Source: Calothrix sp. PCC 7716 (GTDB lineage Bacteria > Cyanobacteriota > Cyanobacteriia > Cyanobacteriales > Nostocaceae). From it: DNA of 64,000 nt. The notes beneath the pieces were generated by a model, which was given only the letters and a program-made list of their open reading frames with translations, had not been told where the DNA came from and did no database searches. Of the stretch, positions 1 to 9,659 are shown one piece after another (the stretch's first letter is position 1; every line of letters begins with the position of its first letter). The translations under genes were made by a program, and so were the position numbers. The stretch covers positions 7,754,580 through 7,818,579 of the forward strand of contig NZ_AP025018.1 of assembly GCF_019977735.1 (NCBI RefSeq), given 5' to 3'.

Positions 1-422
1 GCAGTAGCTCTTATGTAGTGCTGCTTGGGCACAATCATTGACATAGAGGCTGAATAAGCTAACCCTTGAAAATAGCCAAATAACCCATTAATTGCTGCCG
101 TGATGTAGAGATGCCAAATTTCTAAGCGATGAGTCAAAAATAAGCTCATAATAGCAATAGTCGAAACACCTGCTACTGTGTCTCCTAGCATCATCAATTT
201 TTTGCGGTTACAACGGTCAACTAATACACCCGCAAAAGAGGAGGCAATGACTCTTGGTATTTGATTAGATAATAATATTAAAGATATTGGTGTTGCTTGA
301 CCTTTTGCTTGCCATGCCCAAATAGTAATGGCAAAAGTTGTCATTTCTGAGCCAAGAATTGAAGCAAACTGACCCACCCAAATAATCAAAAAAATATGTA
401 ATTTCTTCGGCTGTTCTTCCAT
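1..422 (-). CDS. MFS transporter, N-terminal part (cut by window edge)
   Basis: The reading frame is open from the ATG at 422 to the window start and gives about 140 residues beginning MEEQPKKLHIFLIIWVGQFA. It shows two or three hydrophobic segments and the loop LVDRCNRKKLMMLGD, which is the A-loop signature between TM2 and TM3 of major facilitator transporters. The C-terminal two thirds lie outside the window. It sits 105 bp downstream of, and in the same direction as, an AMIN-TonB receptor with an AraC regulator behind it, an arrangement common in cyanobacterial siderophore loci. A role in siderophore or drug export is therefore inferred. The substrate is not visible in the sequence. Confidence 0.8.
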   Translation of the reverse strand, partial: MEEQPKKLHIFLIIWVGQFASILGSEMTTFAITIWAWQAKGQATPISLILLSNQIPRVIASSFAGVLVDRCNRKKLMMLGDTVAGVSTIAIMSLFLTHRLEIWHLYITAAINGLFGYFQGLAYSASMSMIVPKQHYIRAT

Positions 423-527
423 TATTTCAGTAATATTAAATTAAATTTTTTATGTAAAGTTCAAACACCTTTGTTATTTGTATCTACTGTTAAGCATCTC
501 CAAATAACAAAGTATGACATCTAATTT

Positions 528-3251
528 TCACCAAGTGACACGGTAGTTAACGCTGAGAGTGCGACCTCGCTCATAATTATTTAATAGTTCATCAAGACCT
601 CCACCAGCTTGAGAAAAAATAGAGGAGTATCTGCTATTTAACAGATTTTGAATGCCTATTTCCAAACTTCCCGAACCAATTTGAAAACTGCTGATGTAAT
701 CTACAATGGCATAATCTCGAATCGGTACAAAATCACTGCCAGCTTCAAAACCGCGATCTCGATTACCTACATAAAGTAATTGCAGTCGATTACGCCAACC
801 TGGAGTAGTTTGGTTTTCGACGTAGGCTGTTAATTTCAATGGCTGAACCTCTAATGTCCGCAAAGCTCTGTACTCGCCATCTTCATTTTGATCATCTTCT
901 CCTTCTGTCCAAGTGAAACTAGTACCAAGTCTCCAGCTTTTAAATACCTGCCAATCTAACGTTGCTTCGATTCCATAGTTCCGTTGTGGAGCGCGGATAT
1001 ACTGGATAGTACCGTCTGGCAAACCTCTGGAAGACAAACCGAGTTCAGAATAGTTAAAAAATCCAGCGAGAGTTGCCTGAACGTTATTCCAATTACCACG
1101 TACACCAATTTCGTAGTTGTCTACTTTTTGCGGTTGTAAAAAGCGAACATCATTCTCAATGGTAAATCCGACGGGCAAGAAGTTAAGTACACGAAAGAGC
1201 TGCGGCACCGAATAACCTTGGGCAAAGTTAGCAAAAAAACTAACTTCAGGTGTCACCTTATATACAGCACCAAAGTTAAAAACGGTGTCATCAAAGTCTA
1301 ATTCGGCACTTGGTACTGGTGGGCCAGTGTAGGGATCAAAGTTGTCATCGAGCAGAGGTGTAAATTCATCCACGCTGAAGTTAAACCGTTCGTGACGCAA
1401 CCCTCCACTAAGAATTATCTGTTCGCTAACATCCCATTGCAACTGGGCAAACAGCCCTAAGCTACTCAAATCAAAAGCTGGATAATAAACTTGTTCGCCA
1501 ATTTTACGCAGAATCCGCCGATTATTACTGCTGCCGTCAAAAGCTACTGGGTCAAACAATTCTTGAACGGAGTCTCCTTCTTGTTGCCTTTCATAATCAG
1601 CTCCCCAAAGTAAAGAAACAGATGAAGCTAGGGGAGTTTGAATCTGCAACCTGCCTCCTAATGCTTCTTCTTGGGAACGGAAACGATTGATAGAATCAGC
1701 AAAACGACCTCGGTCATCTCTCGCAACACCTAGCTCTTCAGAGTTACGGAAATAGACTTGGGCTTGAAGTTTATTGCTGCCAAAAAAACCATCGTTTGTG
1801 TAGCTAAGATTGGCAGATGTACTTGTAATCCTTGGCTTATCAGTTTCTTCATAAACTTGATTTTGTCTCAACGCGCGAGTTTTTTGCAATCCGGGTATTG
1901 TGCGTGTAATTGGATCAGCGATGAAATTAATGTCCCGTGAGTTATTTCCATAATTTACAGAAATTTGTAAGCGTTGCTGCTTGTCAATTTCCAGCCCTAT
2001 CTTGCCTAAGACGTTGGCAGAGACAGTATCATCAGATGTCGCATTGTTACTAGGAACACGCGAACCATTTGCATCAAAGAATCCTCCTGCACTATTACGC
2101 GATATGGAGAAAACATAGTCAAAAATTCCATCTTTACCAGAAAATCCATATTGCAGGAAATTACCAAAGCTATTTTCTCCTAAGAACGCATCGCCACCAG
2201 CCGCAGCATTAATACCTATTTGAGCAGTTGACGTAAATCCCTCTTGTGTTGGTTTTCTGGTAATGATGTTAATTACACCCCCAGATGCACCTTGACCGTA
2301 GACTGCTGTAGGACCACGTACAACTTCAACCCGTTCAATTGCATCTGGTGAAATATACTCTAACTGAGTGTTGACAAAAGAATTTCCTTGCTGCGGTACA
2401 CCATCAATCAAAATTGATACAGGACGACCCCGCAAGGTTTGAGCATTACCCGCACGGTTGAGAGAGTTTGGCGGACCTAAGCCGGGAACAGTCCGACCTA
2501 AAATATCTCCTACGTCTTTCGTGATACTTGATTGTTTTTCAATTTCTTCACGGGTAACAACTGTTACGCTGCGCGGTACGTTAGTAATATCTTCTTCTGT
2601 ACGTGTCGCTGTTACAACTAATTCAATTGGCTCATCAACTTCTGCCGATGGTTGTTCTGGCTTTGCCCCATCTGTTGGCTTTGGAGCTTGTGGAGGTTGT
2701 TGAGTTAATGGTGTAGCAGTTTCCACACCAAAAATCAAACTTTCACTGTTATCAAATAACTCAACTTTTGGCTGATTCGTTTCACCCGTCACTGTCACCC
2801 GAATAGTATTAGTATCTAAATTAGTAATGGTTATTAATCTAATACCACTGGCAGGATTTTCTTGACGGAATTCATTTCCTGTCTGCAAACGTAACTGAGT
2901 ATTAGGAATATCCGCAATAAAACTACTTCCCTCACTTTGATTTACAGGTTGCAGTTTTTCTGCTTGATTTGTATCTAGGATTACATCTACGCCTTTGTCA
3001 GTATTTTTTATTTTGATACCTGTAATTTGAATTGTTGCTTGGGAAAGCCTTTGTTTACTATTGGTAGGAGGTTGCTCAATTTTTTTTAAACTAGGAAGAT
3101 TAGATACTGGGCGCCGTACTAACCTCGAAATCTTCCCATGTATGTTTGTATTTTTGTGTCGTTTTACTTTATCTTCAGCTTGCCCAGGCTGAGTAAAAAG
3201 TACCAAAGCAAAAATTGTCATCCAAATCAGCTTCTGTAGTTGATTCCCCAT
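528..3251 (-). CDS. AMIN-domain TonB-dependent siderophore receptor
   Basis: Outer-membrane TonB-dependent receptor of about 907 residues. A signal peptide (MGNQLQKLIWMTIFALVLF...QA) is followed by an AMIN domain at about residues 75-185, typical of cyanobacterial siderophore receptors. A Pro-rich spacer leads to a TonB-box-like stretch (ELVVTATRTEED), then the plug (about 215-335, with RGRPVSILIDGVPQ and VEVVRGPTAVYGQGASGGVINI), and a long beta-barrel ending in an aromatic residue (VNYRVTW). I chose the ATG at 3251 because it starts the signal peptide directly; a TTG at 3272 in the same frame would add seven residues. It is transcribed toward the MFS gene and lies downstream of the AraC gene. 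Uptake of a ferric siderophore is inferred; the ligand is unknown. Confidence 0.9.
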   Translation of the reverse strand: MGNQLQKLIWMTIFALVLFTQPGQAEDKVKRHKNTNIHGKISRLVRRPVSNLPSLKKIEQPPTNSKQRLSQATIQITGIKIKNTDKGVDVILDTNQAEKLQPVNQSEGSSFIADIPNTQLRLQTGNEFRQENPASGIRLITITNLDTNTIRVTVTGETNQPKVELFDNSESLIFGVETATPLTQQPPQAPKPTDGAKPEQPSAEVDEPIELVVTATRTEEDITNVPRSVTVVTREEIEKQSSITKDVGDILGRTVPGLGPPNSLNRAGNAQTLRGRPVSILIDGVPQQGNSFVNTQLEYISPDAIERVEVVRGPTAVYGQGASGGVINIITRKPTQEGFTSTAQIGINAAAGGDAFLGENSFGNFLQYGFSGKDGIFDYVFSISRNSAGGFFDANGSRVPSNNATSDDTVSANVLGKIGLEIDKQQRLQISVNYGNNSRDINFIADPITRTIPGLQKTRALRQNQVYEETDKPRITSTSANLSYTNDGFFGSNKLQAQVYFRNSEELGVARDDRGRFADSINRFRSQEEALGGRLQIQTPLASSVSLLWGADYERQQEGDSVQELFDPVAFDGSSNNRRILRKIGEQVYYPAFDLSSLGLFAQLQWDVSEQIILSGGLRHERFNFSVDEFTPLLDDNFDPYTGPPVPSAELDFDDTVFNFGAVYKVTPEVSFFANFAQGYSVPQLFRVLNFLPVGFTIENDVRFLQPQKVDNYEIGVRGNWNNVQATLAGFFNYSELGLSSRGLPDGTIQYIRAPQRNYGIEATLDWQVFKSWRLGTSFTWTEGEDDQNEDGEYRALRTLEVQPLKLTAYVENQTTPGWRNRLQLLYVGNRDRGFEAGSDFVPIRDYAIVDYISSFQIGSGSLEIGIQNLLNSRYSSIFSQAGGGLDELLNNYERGRTLSVNYRVTW

Positions 3252-3456
3252 AACTTCACATTCCAAATACAATAAATGATAAATTTTTACAATTAACTAT
3301 GTTGTTTACCCTGCAAAAATTTACTCTAACTCCTTAGCCTTAAAGAAGTTGAGAGTTAGCACTGACGTTATTTTTAAGAATCAGTATTAATAAACTTACA
3401 GTAAACCTTTTGCTTGTGGAATACAGACTTGATGGCTAGGCGGAATTTTTTGATGA

Positions 3457-4473
3457 CTAGGCGGAATTTTTGACAAAACACGTACTCGTGTTTTTGAGGT
3501 GGGTTTTAAGATATAAGCTTGGATTAACCCCGTATTTTTTACGAAATGCTGTTGCAAAGTAACTGCGGTCTGCAAAACCTACCGCGCGAGTAACTTCTCT
3601 TATACTCATGTTACCTACTGCCAAAAGTTGTGCAGCTTTTTCCAGTCGCTGGTGATGCAAGTAACCAAAGGCTGTTGTTCCAAAGCAGTAACGAAAACCC
3701 CGTTTAAGGGTACAGTCATTTAAGCCTACAAGGCGCGCCAGTTCTATTAAAGAAGGAGGATTTTCTATATTTCGTAGCAAAATATCCCTCGCACAGTATA
3801 TGCGTTCTATGTCATTTGGCTTTAAGTAAAAATCGTTTTTATTGCCGTTTATGCTTGCTAATTCTTCTTCAATCAGCAATGCCATTAGCTCTAAAACCTT
3901 GCTTTCTAAGTATATACCCTTGGTAATACCTTGATAAGGACATTGTAGTATGTGTTGCAAGACAACTGCCATCGTTGGCGTGGTGTTACCCGAACGGACA
4001 TAATATCTTTGTTCAGATTTTCCAACTAAATACGCAAGTTGTGAAGAATTTTGCCCACTATAGATACCTAAATATGAGTGAAAAAACTCTGGTTGAATAT
4101 GAACATTAATTGAAATAGTTTTTTCATTTGCCAGCCATTCACAAGATTCTTGAGGTGCAATACCTGTACCACAAAATGCGTATTGTCCGGTGCTTGCAGA
4201 ACTATATTTATTTTTGTGTCCACCGGATAGATAAAAGGTGTATTCTATACTATGTTCGCGTTCTGGCAATTTAAGAATCAGAGAGTCATAAAGTTGATAG
4301 TCAGCGATTGTTAACTCTAGCCCTTCTCGTAGTTGAATATATCGCAAGTTTCCTTGTCCTAATTCTTGTGGATACTGCCAAACCGTTTCAAATTCGTCTC
4401 GAAACGAATTTTGAATTTCTTGTGTTACTGAAAAAAGTTCCCAGAAAGCTTGCTGCGAAATTGTGATTGACAT
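3457..4473 (-). CDS. AraC family transcriptional regulator (PchR-like)
   Basis: A 338-residue regulator. The C-terminal ~100 residues form the double helix-turn-helix AraC domain: SLIELARLVGLNDCTLKRGF is the first HTH, and SIREVTRAVGFADRSYFATAF with KKYGVNPSLY is the second HTH and signature. The N-terminal two thirds are the variable ligand-sensing part seen in PchR-type siderophore regulators. It lies upstream of the TonB receptor in the same direction (205 bp gap), so it most likely activates the receptor and MFS genes when the cognate siderophore is present. The 209-bp gap to the divergent gene at 4683 is A+T rich, with Fur-box-like stretches near 4510-4550 that are too degenerate to call. 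Confidence 0.9.
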   Translation of the reverse strand: MSITISQQAFWELFSVTQEIQNSFRDEFETVWQYPQELGQGNLRYIQLREGLELTIADYQLYDSLILKLPEREHSIEYTFYLSGGHKNKYSSASTGQYAFCGTGIAPQESCEWLANEKTISINVHIQPEFFHSYLGIYSGQNSSQLAYLVGKSEQRYYVRSGNTTPTMAVVLQHILQCPYQGITKGIYLESKVLELMALLIEEELASINGNKNDFYLKPNDIERIYCARDILLRNIENPPSLIELARLVGLNDCTLKRGFRYCFGTTAFGYLHHQRLEKAAQLLAVGNMSIREVTRAVGFADRSYFATAFRKKYGVNPSLYLKTHLKNTSTCFVKNSA

Positions 4474-4682
4474 TCTCTTTATCTTAAGTTTATGTAAAAA
4501 TTAGATTGTGAATACTAATCATTCTTCAGTATCAGATAATTGATAAATTTAGTCAATAAGTTTTTAGTTTGTACGTAAACTAATCATGAAAAGAAAGCTT
4601 ATGTCTTTTAACCTAAAACCTTTGATAGTAGTACGAGCGATAACGGTAATCTATACTCTACAAGTATAAAAGAGGTGTAAAA

Positions 4683-5333
4683 ATGACATATCCAATGGCG
4701 CCTTGGAGTTTACAGGGTTATGCGGTGCAAACTTTACATTTGGTAGATACTAACCGCGTTCGTGCGTTAATTCCTTCTGAGCTTGAGATTTTTTCAGTCT
4801 TTCCAGGTAAAACGCTTGGTGCAGTATATCTATCTAATTACCAACCAGGTTCGGTACTCGAATATAGCGAATTAATTGTTGCACCAGCTTTTGTTAAATA
4901 TCAAGGTAAGATTGGTGCTTGGGTAACACATATATATGTAGATAATTCTGACTCGGTGGCAGGTGGTCGAGAAATTTGGGGATTACCAAAGGAACTTGCT
5001 GATTTTACTTGGCTCGATAAGCGTGTTGCTGTACGGCAAGGAGATAATACTCTGTGTACCCTTAATTTTGATAAGAAAAGTTGGTTTAGCTGGCGCCAGT
5101 GGTTAAAAGGGTTGAGTTTTAGTACCAAAGATGCAAATGTAATGTCTTTTCCGGCTGAGTTTGAGTTTAATATTGGTTTCATTGGTTCTAAATTAGAAGT
5201 TCCCCCAGAAAGTCCGTTTGCTTCTTTGAATTTGGGGGCGCCGTTTTTGAGTGCCCGGTCTGATAATATGATTTTGAAGGTTGAGGCGCCGCAAATAGTA
5301 GGTGTGCGTGCAGTTGATTACAGCTATAATTAA
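4683..5333 (+). CDS. acetoacetate decarboxylase family protein
   Basis: A 216-residue protein of the acetoacetate-decarboxylase (ADC) superfamily. The central stretch GGREIWGLPKELADF matches the family's G-x-E-x-WG-x-PK block, which carries the Schiff-base-forming lysine region in true ADC. No signal peptide or membrane segment is visible. An AGAGGTG ribosome-binding sequence precedes the ATG. It stands alone between the divergent AraC gene and the convergent MscS gene. Many cyanobacterial members have no proven activity and several ADC-like proteins are not decarboxylases, so the substrate is left open. Confidence 0.82.
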   Translation: MTYPMAPWSLQGYAVQTLHLVDTNRVRALIPSELEIFSVFPGKTLGAVYLSNYQPGSVLEYSELIVAPAFVKYQGKIGAWVTHIYVDNSDSVAGGREIWGLPKELADFTWLDKRVAVRQGDNTLCTLNFDKKSWFSWRQWLKGLSFSTKDANVMSFPAEFEFNIGFIGSKLEVPPESPFASLNLGAPFLSARSDNMILKVEAPQIVGVRAVDYSYN

Positions 5334-5397
5334 TACCTTAAAATTACTTACGTCCTTGGCACAAACCCAGGACGTAGGAGAACAAAAATTATGTTTA

Positions 5398-6516
5398 CTA
5401 ATATTTGTCAGCTTCTGCAATAAGCGAAACTTTTGATTGTTCGATTGATTCGTTTTCGAGCAGATGAATTATAGCTAAGTTGATTGCTACTTCAGCATCA
5501 TAGTATTTATTGAAGTCACTAGTAAATGCGCGCAATCTAAACACATGGGCATTTGCGTCAATTCCTTCTAATCTAACTTGGCAATTTTCGGAGATTATAT
5601 CAATTTCTTTTGGGATATCTTGTAAAGCTTGGTAGATAGCAGCAGATTTATTGGCACAAAGTCCTTCAACTTTTAAAGTAAAGTTTATACCATATGAAGA
5701 TTTATCGGAAGGATTTTGTGTCCAATTTTCGACGATGCCAGTAATCATTTTTGAGTTGGGAATTTTTTGGATAGAATTCCATTTGGCAACACGCAATTTT
5801 GTGCTTCTTAAACCAATTTCTAGAACATTGACAAACCCATCAATTCCTTCGATAACTAATCTATCTCCTGGTCGGTAAAGTTTATCGAAAAAAATGATTA
5901 CAGTGCAAAACCAGTCATAAATTACATCTTTAATTAGCAAACCGAAAGCTACACCTGCTCCACCTAATAAACCAATCAGTGCTGATGCTGATGCACCTAA
6001 TAACACTTCCGCTGCTTTGATAGCGACAACTAAAATTGCAGTTATTTGAAATAGTCTTGGTAAATAGGGAAGCAATAAATTATCTAGTTCTGTTTCGGTA
6101 CTAGCTGCAAATTTTCTTAATACTTTTCCAAGTAACGGAGAAACATGGTAAACTATATAAGCACCAGTGCTAACAACTAAAAAATTAATAACTTTTTCAA
6201 TTAAGTGAGTTACTTGTGTTCCAAATTGAGGCGCCAGTATTAACTCTCCTATCCACACACCAGCTAATAAAATTAGCCAACCAGCAGGTGGTTTAAGAAT
6301 ATCAATTAATTCATCATCTAAAGGCGTTTTATCAATGCTTGCTAATAATTCAAGCCGACGAATGATTACTGAGAAAAAAAATTGTTTCGACGCTTGCGTA
6401 ATTACAATAATTAAGGCACAAAGCAGAATTTTTGTAACTGGTATATTCGCAATATTGATATCATAGTTAATAATACTATGTTTAATTAGTTCCCAAAATT
6501 GCTGTTGGTTGTCCAT
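5398..6516 (-). CDS. MscS-family mechanosensitive ion channel
   Basis: A 372-residue inner-membrane channel protein. Hydrophobic segments lie at about residues 25-45, 75-95, 115-140 and 155-190. The pore-lining helix and beta-domain region is clear: a Gly/Ala-rich stretch (GLLGGAGVAFGLLIKDVIYDW) is followed by YRPGDRLVIEG and the conserved IPNSKMITGIVENW. Members open under hypo-osmotic membrane tension and release small solutes. It is convergent with the ADC-like gene (64 bp apart) and has no obvious operon partner. The 355 bp upstream separate it from the divergent gene at 6872. Confidence 0.92.
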   Translation of the reverse strand: MDNQQQFWELIKHSIINYDINIANIPVTKILLCALIIVITQASKQFFFSVIIRRLELLASIDKTPLDDELIDILKPPAGWLILLAGVWIGELILAPQFGTQVTHLIEKVINFLVVSTGAYIVYHVSPLLGKVLRKFAASTETELDNLLLPYLPRLFQITAILVVAIKAAEVLLGASASALIGLLGGAGVAFGLLIKDVIYDWFCTVIIFFDKLYRPGDRLVIEGIDGFVNVLEIGLRSTKLRVAKWNSIQKIPNSKMITGIVENWTQNPSDKSSYGINFTLKVEGLCANKSAAIYQALQDIPKEIDIISENCQVRLEGIDANAHVFRLRAFTSDFNKYYDAEVAINLAIIHLLENESIEQSKVSLIAEADKY

Positions 6517-6710
6517 AGTAATTTACTTTGTTTGAAAAAATGCATACTCAATCACTGAGGTTGCCCTGAATAAACGATACAATTTTTTTAAAATTTTAAA
6601 TGCGTATCATTTAACAACAAACGTAAATTTTTATAGGTATTTTAACTTAATTAATACTTTTCAATAAAATTTAGAATACTTGTATAAAGAAAATGGTCAG
6701 CTAAGTTTGA

Positions 6711-6749
6711 TTTGTCCCAAAAATGCCACTTTTTAGTCCTGACTTTATC
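6711..6749 (+). promoter_or_regulatory. upstream motif shared with the carbonic anhydrase gene
   Basis: In the 355-bp gene-free stretch before the GTG at 6872 there is a block reading TTGTCCC, then ACTTTTTAGTCCTGACT, then TTATCAC. A very similar block (TTGTCCT, then CTTTTTGTCCCGGCTTTGTCAC) lies at about 9660-9691 upstream of the gamma-carbonic anhydrase gene. The similarity in two non-coding places suggests a shared operator or promoter element. The bound factor is unknown. Confidence 0.35.
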
Positions 6750-6871
6750 ACCTTGTTTAGCTTAATCTTGTAAACGAAGGTTAAGAACCTTGTATTTGCT
6801 TATAGATGGCTAAAGTCGTTTGGTAGAAATAAGATTTTGCTTTTGCCCACGATTTCTCAAGGAGGTATTTT

Positions 6872-7144
6872 GTGGTGATACTCAAATTTGATGTACTTCA
6901 TTTTGCGCGTGTGTGGCTAAATAAATTAGAAGTACATAATTATCAGTTAGCTTATTGGTTGTGTCGATTAATTCCAGCTAGCTGCCCTTTTGACTTTACG
7001 ATTAAATTTTGGGGTGGTAATGTTTTTCACATCCCACCCCTATGTAAGTTTAATCCTTTGTATGAGGAAGTTGTAAGTCTACGACTGCGTGCTTTGTGTT
7101 ACCTCGTAGATGAATGTGGCTGTGATGCTACAGGTTTTGTTTAA
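6872..7144 (+). CDS. Mo-dependent nitrogenase C-terminal domain family protein
   Basis: A 90-residue stand-alone protein. The pattern RLIPASCPFDFTIKFWG, then HIPPLCKFNPLYEEVV, then LRFRALCYL-type LRLRALCYLVDECG matches the small cyanobacterial family annotated as Mo-dependent nitrogenase C-terminus. The name is historical: it is not a nitrogenase subunit, and its function is not known. Four cysteines (in SCPF, LCKF, LCYL and ECGCD) are notable. An AAGGAGG Shine-Dalgarno at 6859-6865 selects a GTG start (6872, or the next codon). Its last four bases overlap the 3' end of the convergent histidine kinase gene. Confidence 0.78.
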   Translation: MVILKFDVLHFARVWLNKLEVHNYQLAYWLCRLIPASCPFDFTIKFWGGNVFHIPPLCKFNPLYEEVVSLRLRALCYLVDECGCDATGFV

Positions 7145-8469
7145 GCTAATGGCAAATGAACCTGAAAGCAACTGCCAACTCCGACCTTACTATTGACTGT
7201 AATCTTTCCTAAATGCCGTTGCGCTATTGCTTGAGCAATAGCTAACCCTAATCCTAAACCTTCTTTGGCTTGAACGCGCGCAGTTTCAGCACGCCAAAAT
7301 CTTTGAAAGACGAGGGGTATATATTCTTTGGGAATACCGATTCCAGTATCCTCTACACGCACAACAGCAAATAGTTTTTGCTTTTCTAAGAACACTTTTA
7401 CTATACCCCCAGTTTTACTGTATTTGATTGCATTTTCTAATAAATTGGCGAACAAACGTTTCAATTGATGAATATCGCCTTTGATGTGGATACCTGTTGA
7501 TAAATAGGACTCAAAACTCAGTTCTTTATTTTGAGCATCAGTTTCAAATGTATCTGCTAAATCCTGTAGTATTTCATCTAGAGGAACTTTTGGATACTCC
7601 AAAACTGCGGGGTCAACAATTGCATCGGTGTGAGAAAGGAAGCGTAAATCTTCAACGATATGTCGGATTTGCGTTGTAGAACTACTGATGGTTTTTAGTT
7701 TTCGCACATCATCGGCAGAAAATTGTTCTGAGTGGTTTTCCATAAGTTCAACGGTAGTCATAATTACCGTTAAAGGATTACGTAACTCGTGGGAAGCGTC
7801 TGCTGTAAAGTGCTTGAGATTCTGATAACTTTGCTTAACTGGTCGAATTGATAATGAAGTCAATAACATGCCACTAATACTACTGAGAATTAAAACAGTT
7901 ACACCTCCCACTTCAAGTCCAAGTTGTAATTGATTCATTTTTTTACTAAATTCTTCAGTAGATTCATTGACACGAATATAACCTTCGAGCCGTAATGTTT
8001 TTTGCTCAGAATCATCTGTGTAAACAGCAATTGACACAGAACGGACATTCCCGTGCTGCTCAACTACAGGAGAACCTTCATTTAAACGACTAATAGAAGC
8101 GCTTTTGATTAGGGGAAAATTCGGTAAATTAGTTCCCTCTGTTGCGATGAGCTTACCATTAGCATCAAACCATTCTAGGCTTTGATGATTTTCAAATAAA
8201 CTGCGCCAAGGTAGGTCTTTATCAAGGTATTGAGTTCCTTTGGTTTTGATTGTTTGTAAGCTAGGGACAGCAGCTTGAGCCAAAGTTTGCAAGCGTTCAT
8301 TTTGGTCTCCAAGCAAACCTGCCCGAAAAAAATAATATACAGATGTTGCGGATATACCAAAAATGACTGACATAGCTGTCAGATATGCTAGCCACATACG
8401 CCAGCATAAGGACTTTGATATTCTACTTTGGATGTACCTTGAGATGGTAGTCCAAGTCATAGGCAGCAA
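7141..8469 (-). CDS. membrane sensor histidine kinase
   Basis: A 442-residue sensor kinase. Two membrane helices (about 27-48 and 187-207) flank a periplasmic sensor region. After these come the HisKA H-box (ASHELRNPLTVI, phospho-accepting His227), the N-box (NLLENAIKYSKTGG), the G1 box (DTGIGIPKEY), the F-box and the G2 box (GLGLGLAIAQAI). It follows the OmpR-type regulator gene at 8688 in the same direction, so the two form a two-component pair. The order and domain types resemble the cyanobacterial RppA/RppB and NrsR/NrsS families, which respond to redox or metal signals. That assignment is inference. No ligand-binding motif is visible in the periplasmic part. Confidence 0.93.
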   Translation of the reverse strand: MLPMTWTTISRYIQSRISKSLCWRMWLAYLTAMSVIFGISATSVYYFFRAGLLGDQNERLQTLAQAAVPSLQTIKTKGTQYLDKDLPWRSLFENHQSLEWFDANGKLIATEGTNLPNFPLIKSASISRLNEGSPVVEQHGNVRSVSIAVYTDDSEQKTLRLEGYIRVNESTEEFSKKMNQLQLGLEVGGVTVLILSSISGMLLTSLSIRPVKQSYQNLKHFTADASHELRNPLTVIMTTVELMENHSEQFSADDVRKLKTISSSTTQIRHIVEDLRFLSHTDAIVDPAVLEYPKVPLDEILQDLADTFETDAQNKELSFESYLSTGIHIKGDIHQLKRLFANLLENAIKYSKTGGIVKVFLEKQKLFAVVRVEDTGIGIPKEYIPLVFQRFWRAETARVQAKEGLGLGLAIAQAIAQRHLGKITVNSKVGVGSCFQVHLPLA

Positions 8470-8687
8470 TTACACCAAAATTCGTCATTGGCTCCAGGTC
8501 TCTTGGTTCTGTCTTCTATGTTGGAAATTAAATTCCCTAGAAAACAAAAATTTAAGTTACTGAAGAGAAACACGCAAAGGTGTTTTATTCTGTTTATATA
8601 GCTTCACATGGTTTCATGAGTTAATTCTGAAAATACGATGAGAAGCTTCTCATCATATAAATCTAAATTTTTAGTTAATTTTTTGGC

Positions 8688-9380
8688 TTAAACCAAAGTT
8701 GTACTCCCAAAATCGATGAGATGGTAGCCAAAACCATAAGCTGTTGTCACAAAATCATCACAGGCGCCTGCTAGTTTGAGTTTTTGCCTTAAGCGTTTGA
8801 CCAAGGCTTTGACGGCATCTTCAGTGGGTGGTTCTTCAAAAGACCAGAGGCTTTCAATGATTGCGCTGCGACTTAAAACTTTACCACAAGAACGCACTAA
8901 TAGTTCCAAAAGACAATACTCTTTAGGAGTAAGTTGCAAAAGTTGCTTATTGTAAGTGGCTTGATGTAGATTTGGGTTGACTTGCAACTTTCCCCATTCC
9001 AACAGCGAAGATAAAGGACTATCACCACGACGCAGCAGTGCGCGGACACGCGCGTATAATTCTTGTAGGTTATATGGTTTAACTACATAATCATCTGCTC
9101 CTGCATCCAAACCAAAAACTTTATCAGTGGGAGTATCGCGCGCTGTCAACATCATTACGGGTACTCGATTACCTTGAGAACGCAAGCGACGGCATAAACT
9201 AATACCATCCAGCTTGGGTAGCGTTACATCTAATATAAGTAAATCGTAAGTAAACGCCGTTACAAAATCCCAGCCCTCTTGCCCGTCGGCAACAGCATCA
9301 ACTAGGTATTGTTGGTCAGCTAGCGCTTCCGTGAGGGATTGTGCGATTCGACAGTCATCTTCTGCTAACAGAATTTTCAT
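8688..9380 (-). CDS. OmpR-family response regulator
   Basis: A 230-residue DNA-binding response regulator and partner of the kinase gene downstream (218-bp gap). The receiver domain has the acidic pair EDD at 7-9, phospho-acceptor Asp51 (LLILDVTLPKLDG), the Thr of LTARD and the Lys of VVKPY. The C-terminal winged helix contains LTPKEYCLLELLV and ends in the usual TTAYGFGYHL beta-hairpin. It is closely similar in style to the island's RfpB N-terminal part (DV-LPKLDG, LTPKEY), placing both in the cyanobacterial RppA-like branch. Its target genes are unknown. Confidence 0.93.
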   Translation of the reverse strand: MKILLAEDDCRIAQSLTEALADQQYLVDAVADGQEGWDFVTAFTYDLLILDVTLPKLDGISLCRRLRSQGNRVPVMMLTARDTPTDKVFGLDAGADDYVVKPYNLQELYARVRALLRRGDSPLSSLLEWGKLQVNPNLHQATYNKQLLQLTPKEYCLLELLVRSCGKVLSRSAIIESLWSFEEPPTEDAVKALVKRLRQKLKLAGACDDFVTTAYGFGYHLIDFGSTTLV

Positions 9381-9559
9381 GTTTCATGCTTCCTTTTCGC
9401 TATGGCTAAAAGTCAGTACCAGCAGTCAATCTGTTTATTTCATAGGTATCAATAATGTTGTGTAAGTTTTACTTGCTAGAAGACACGATTCGCGTTTTTC
9501 AGCAGTTTTTAACTACTAAGTACACTACAAGCGGGAGCCACGTTCAATACACAAGTACA

Positions 9560-9579
9560 GGACAGTTTGCGAACTGTCC
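9560..9579. promoter_or_regulatory. perfect 20-bp palindrome in the 396-bp intergenic region
   Basis: GGACAGTTTGCGAACTGTCC is a perfect 20-bp inverted repeat midway between the response-regulator gene (minus) and the carbonic-anhydrase gene (plus). Perfect dyads of this length in a divergent intergenic region are typical of dimeric-repressor operators. It could also be a small interspersed palindrome. No gene is seen in 9381-9776; short ORFs there overlap on both strands and look spurious. Confidence 0.4.
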
Positions 9580-9659
9580 ACACCCAATAACTAGAATCAT
9601 ACAAGCTATTTCAATAATTTTTTGCTTAGAATTTCGGTATTTTTCAAAAATTTCCTCGA

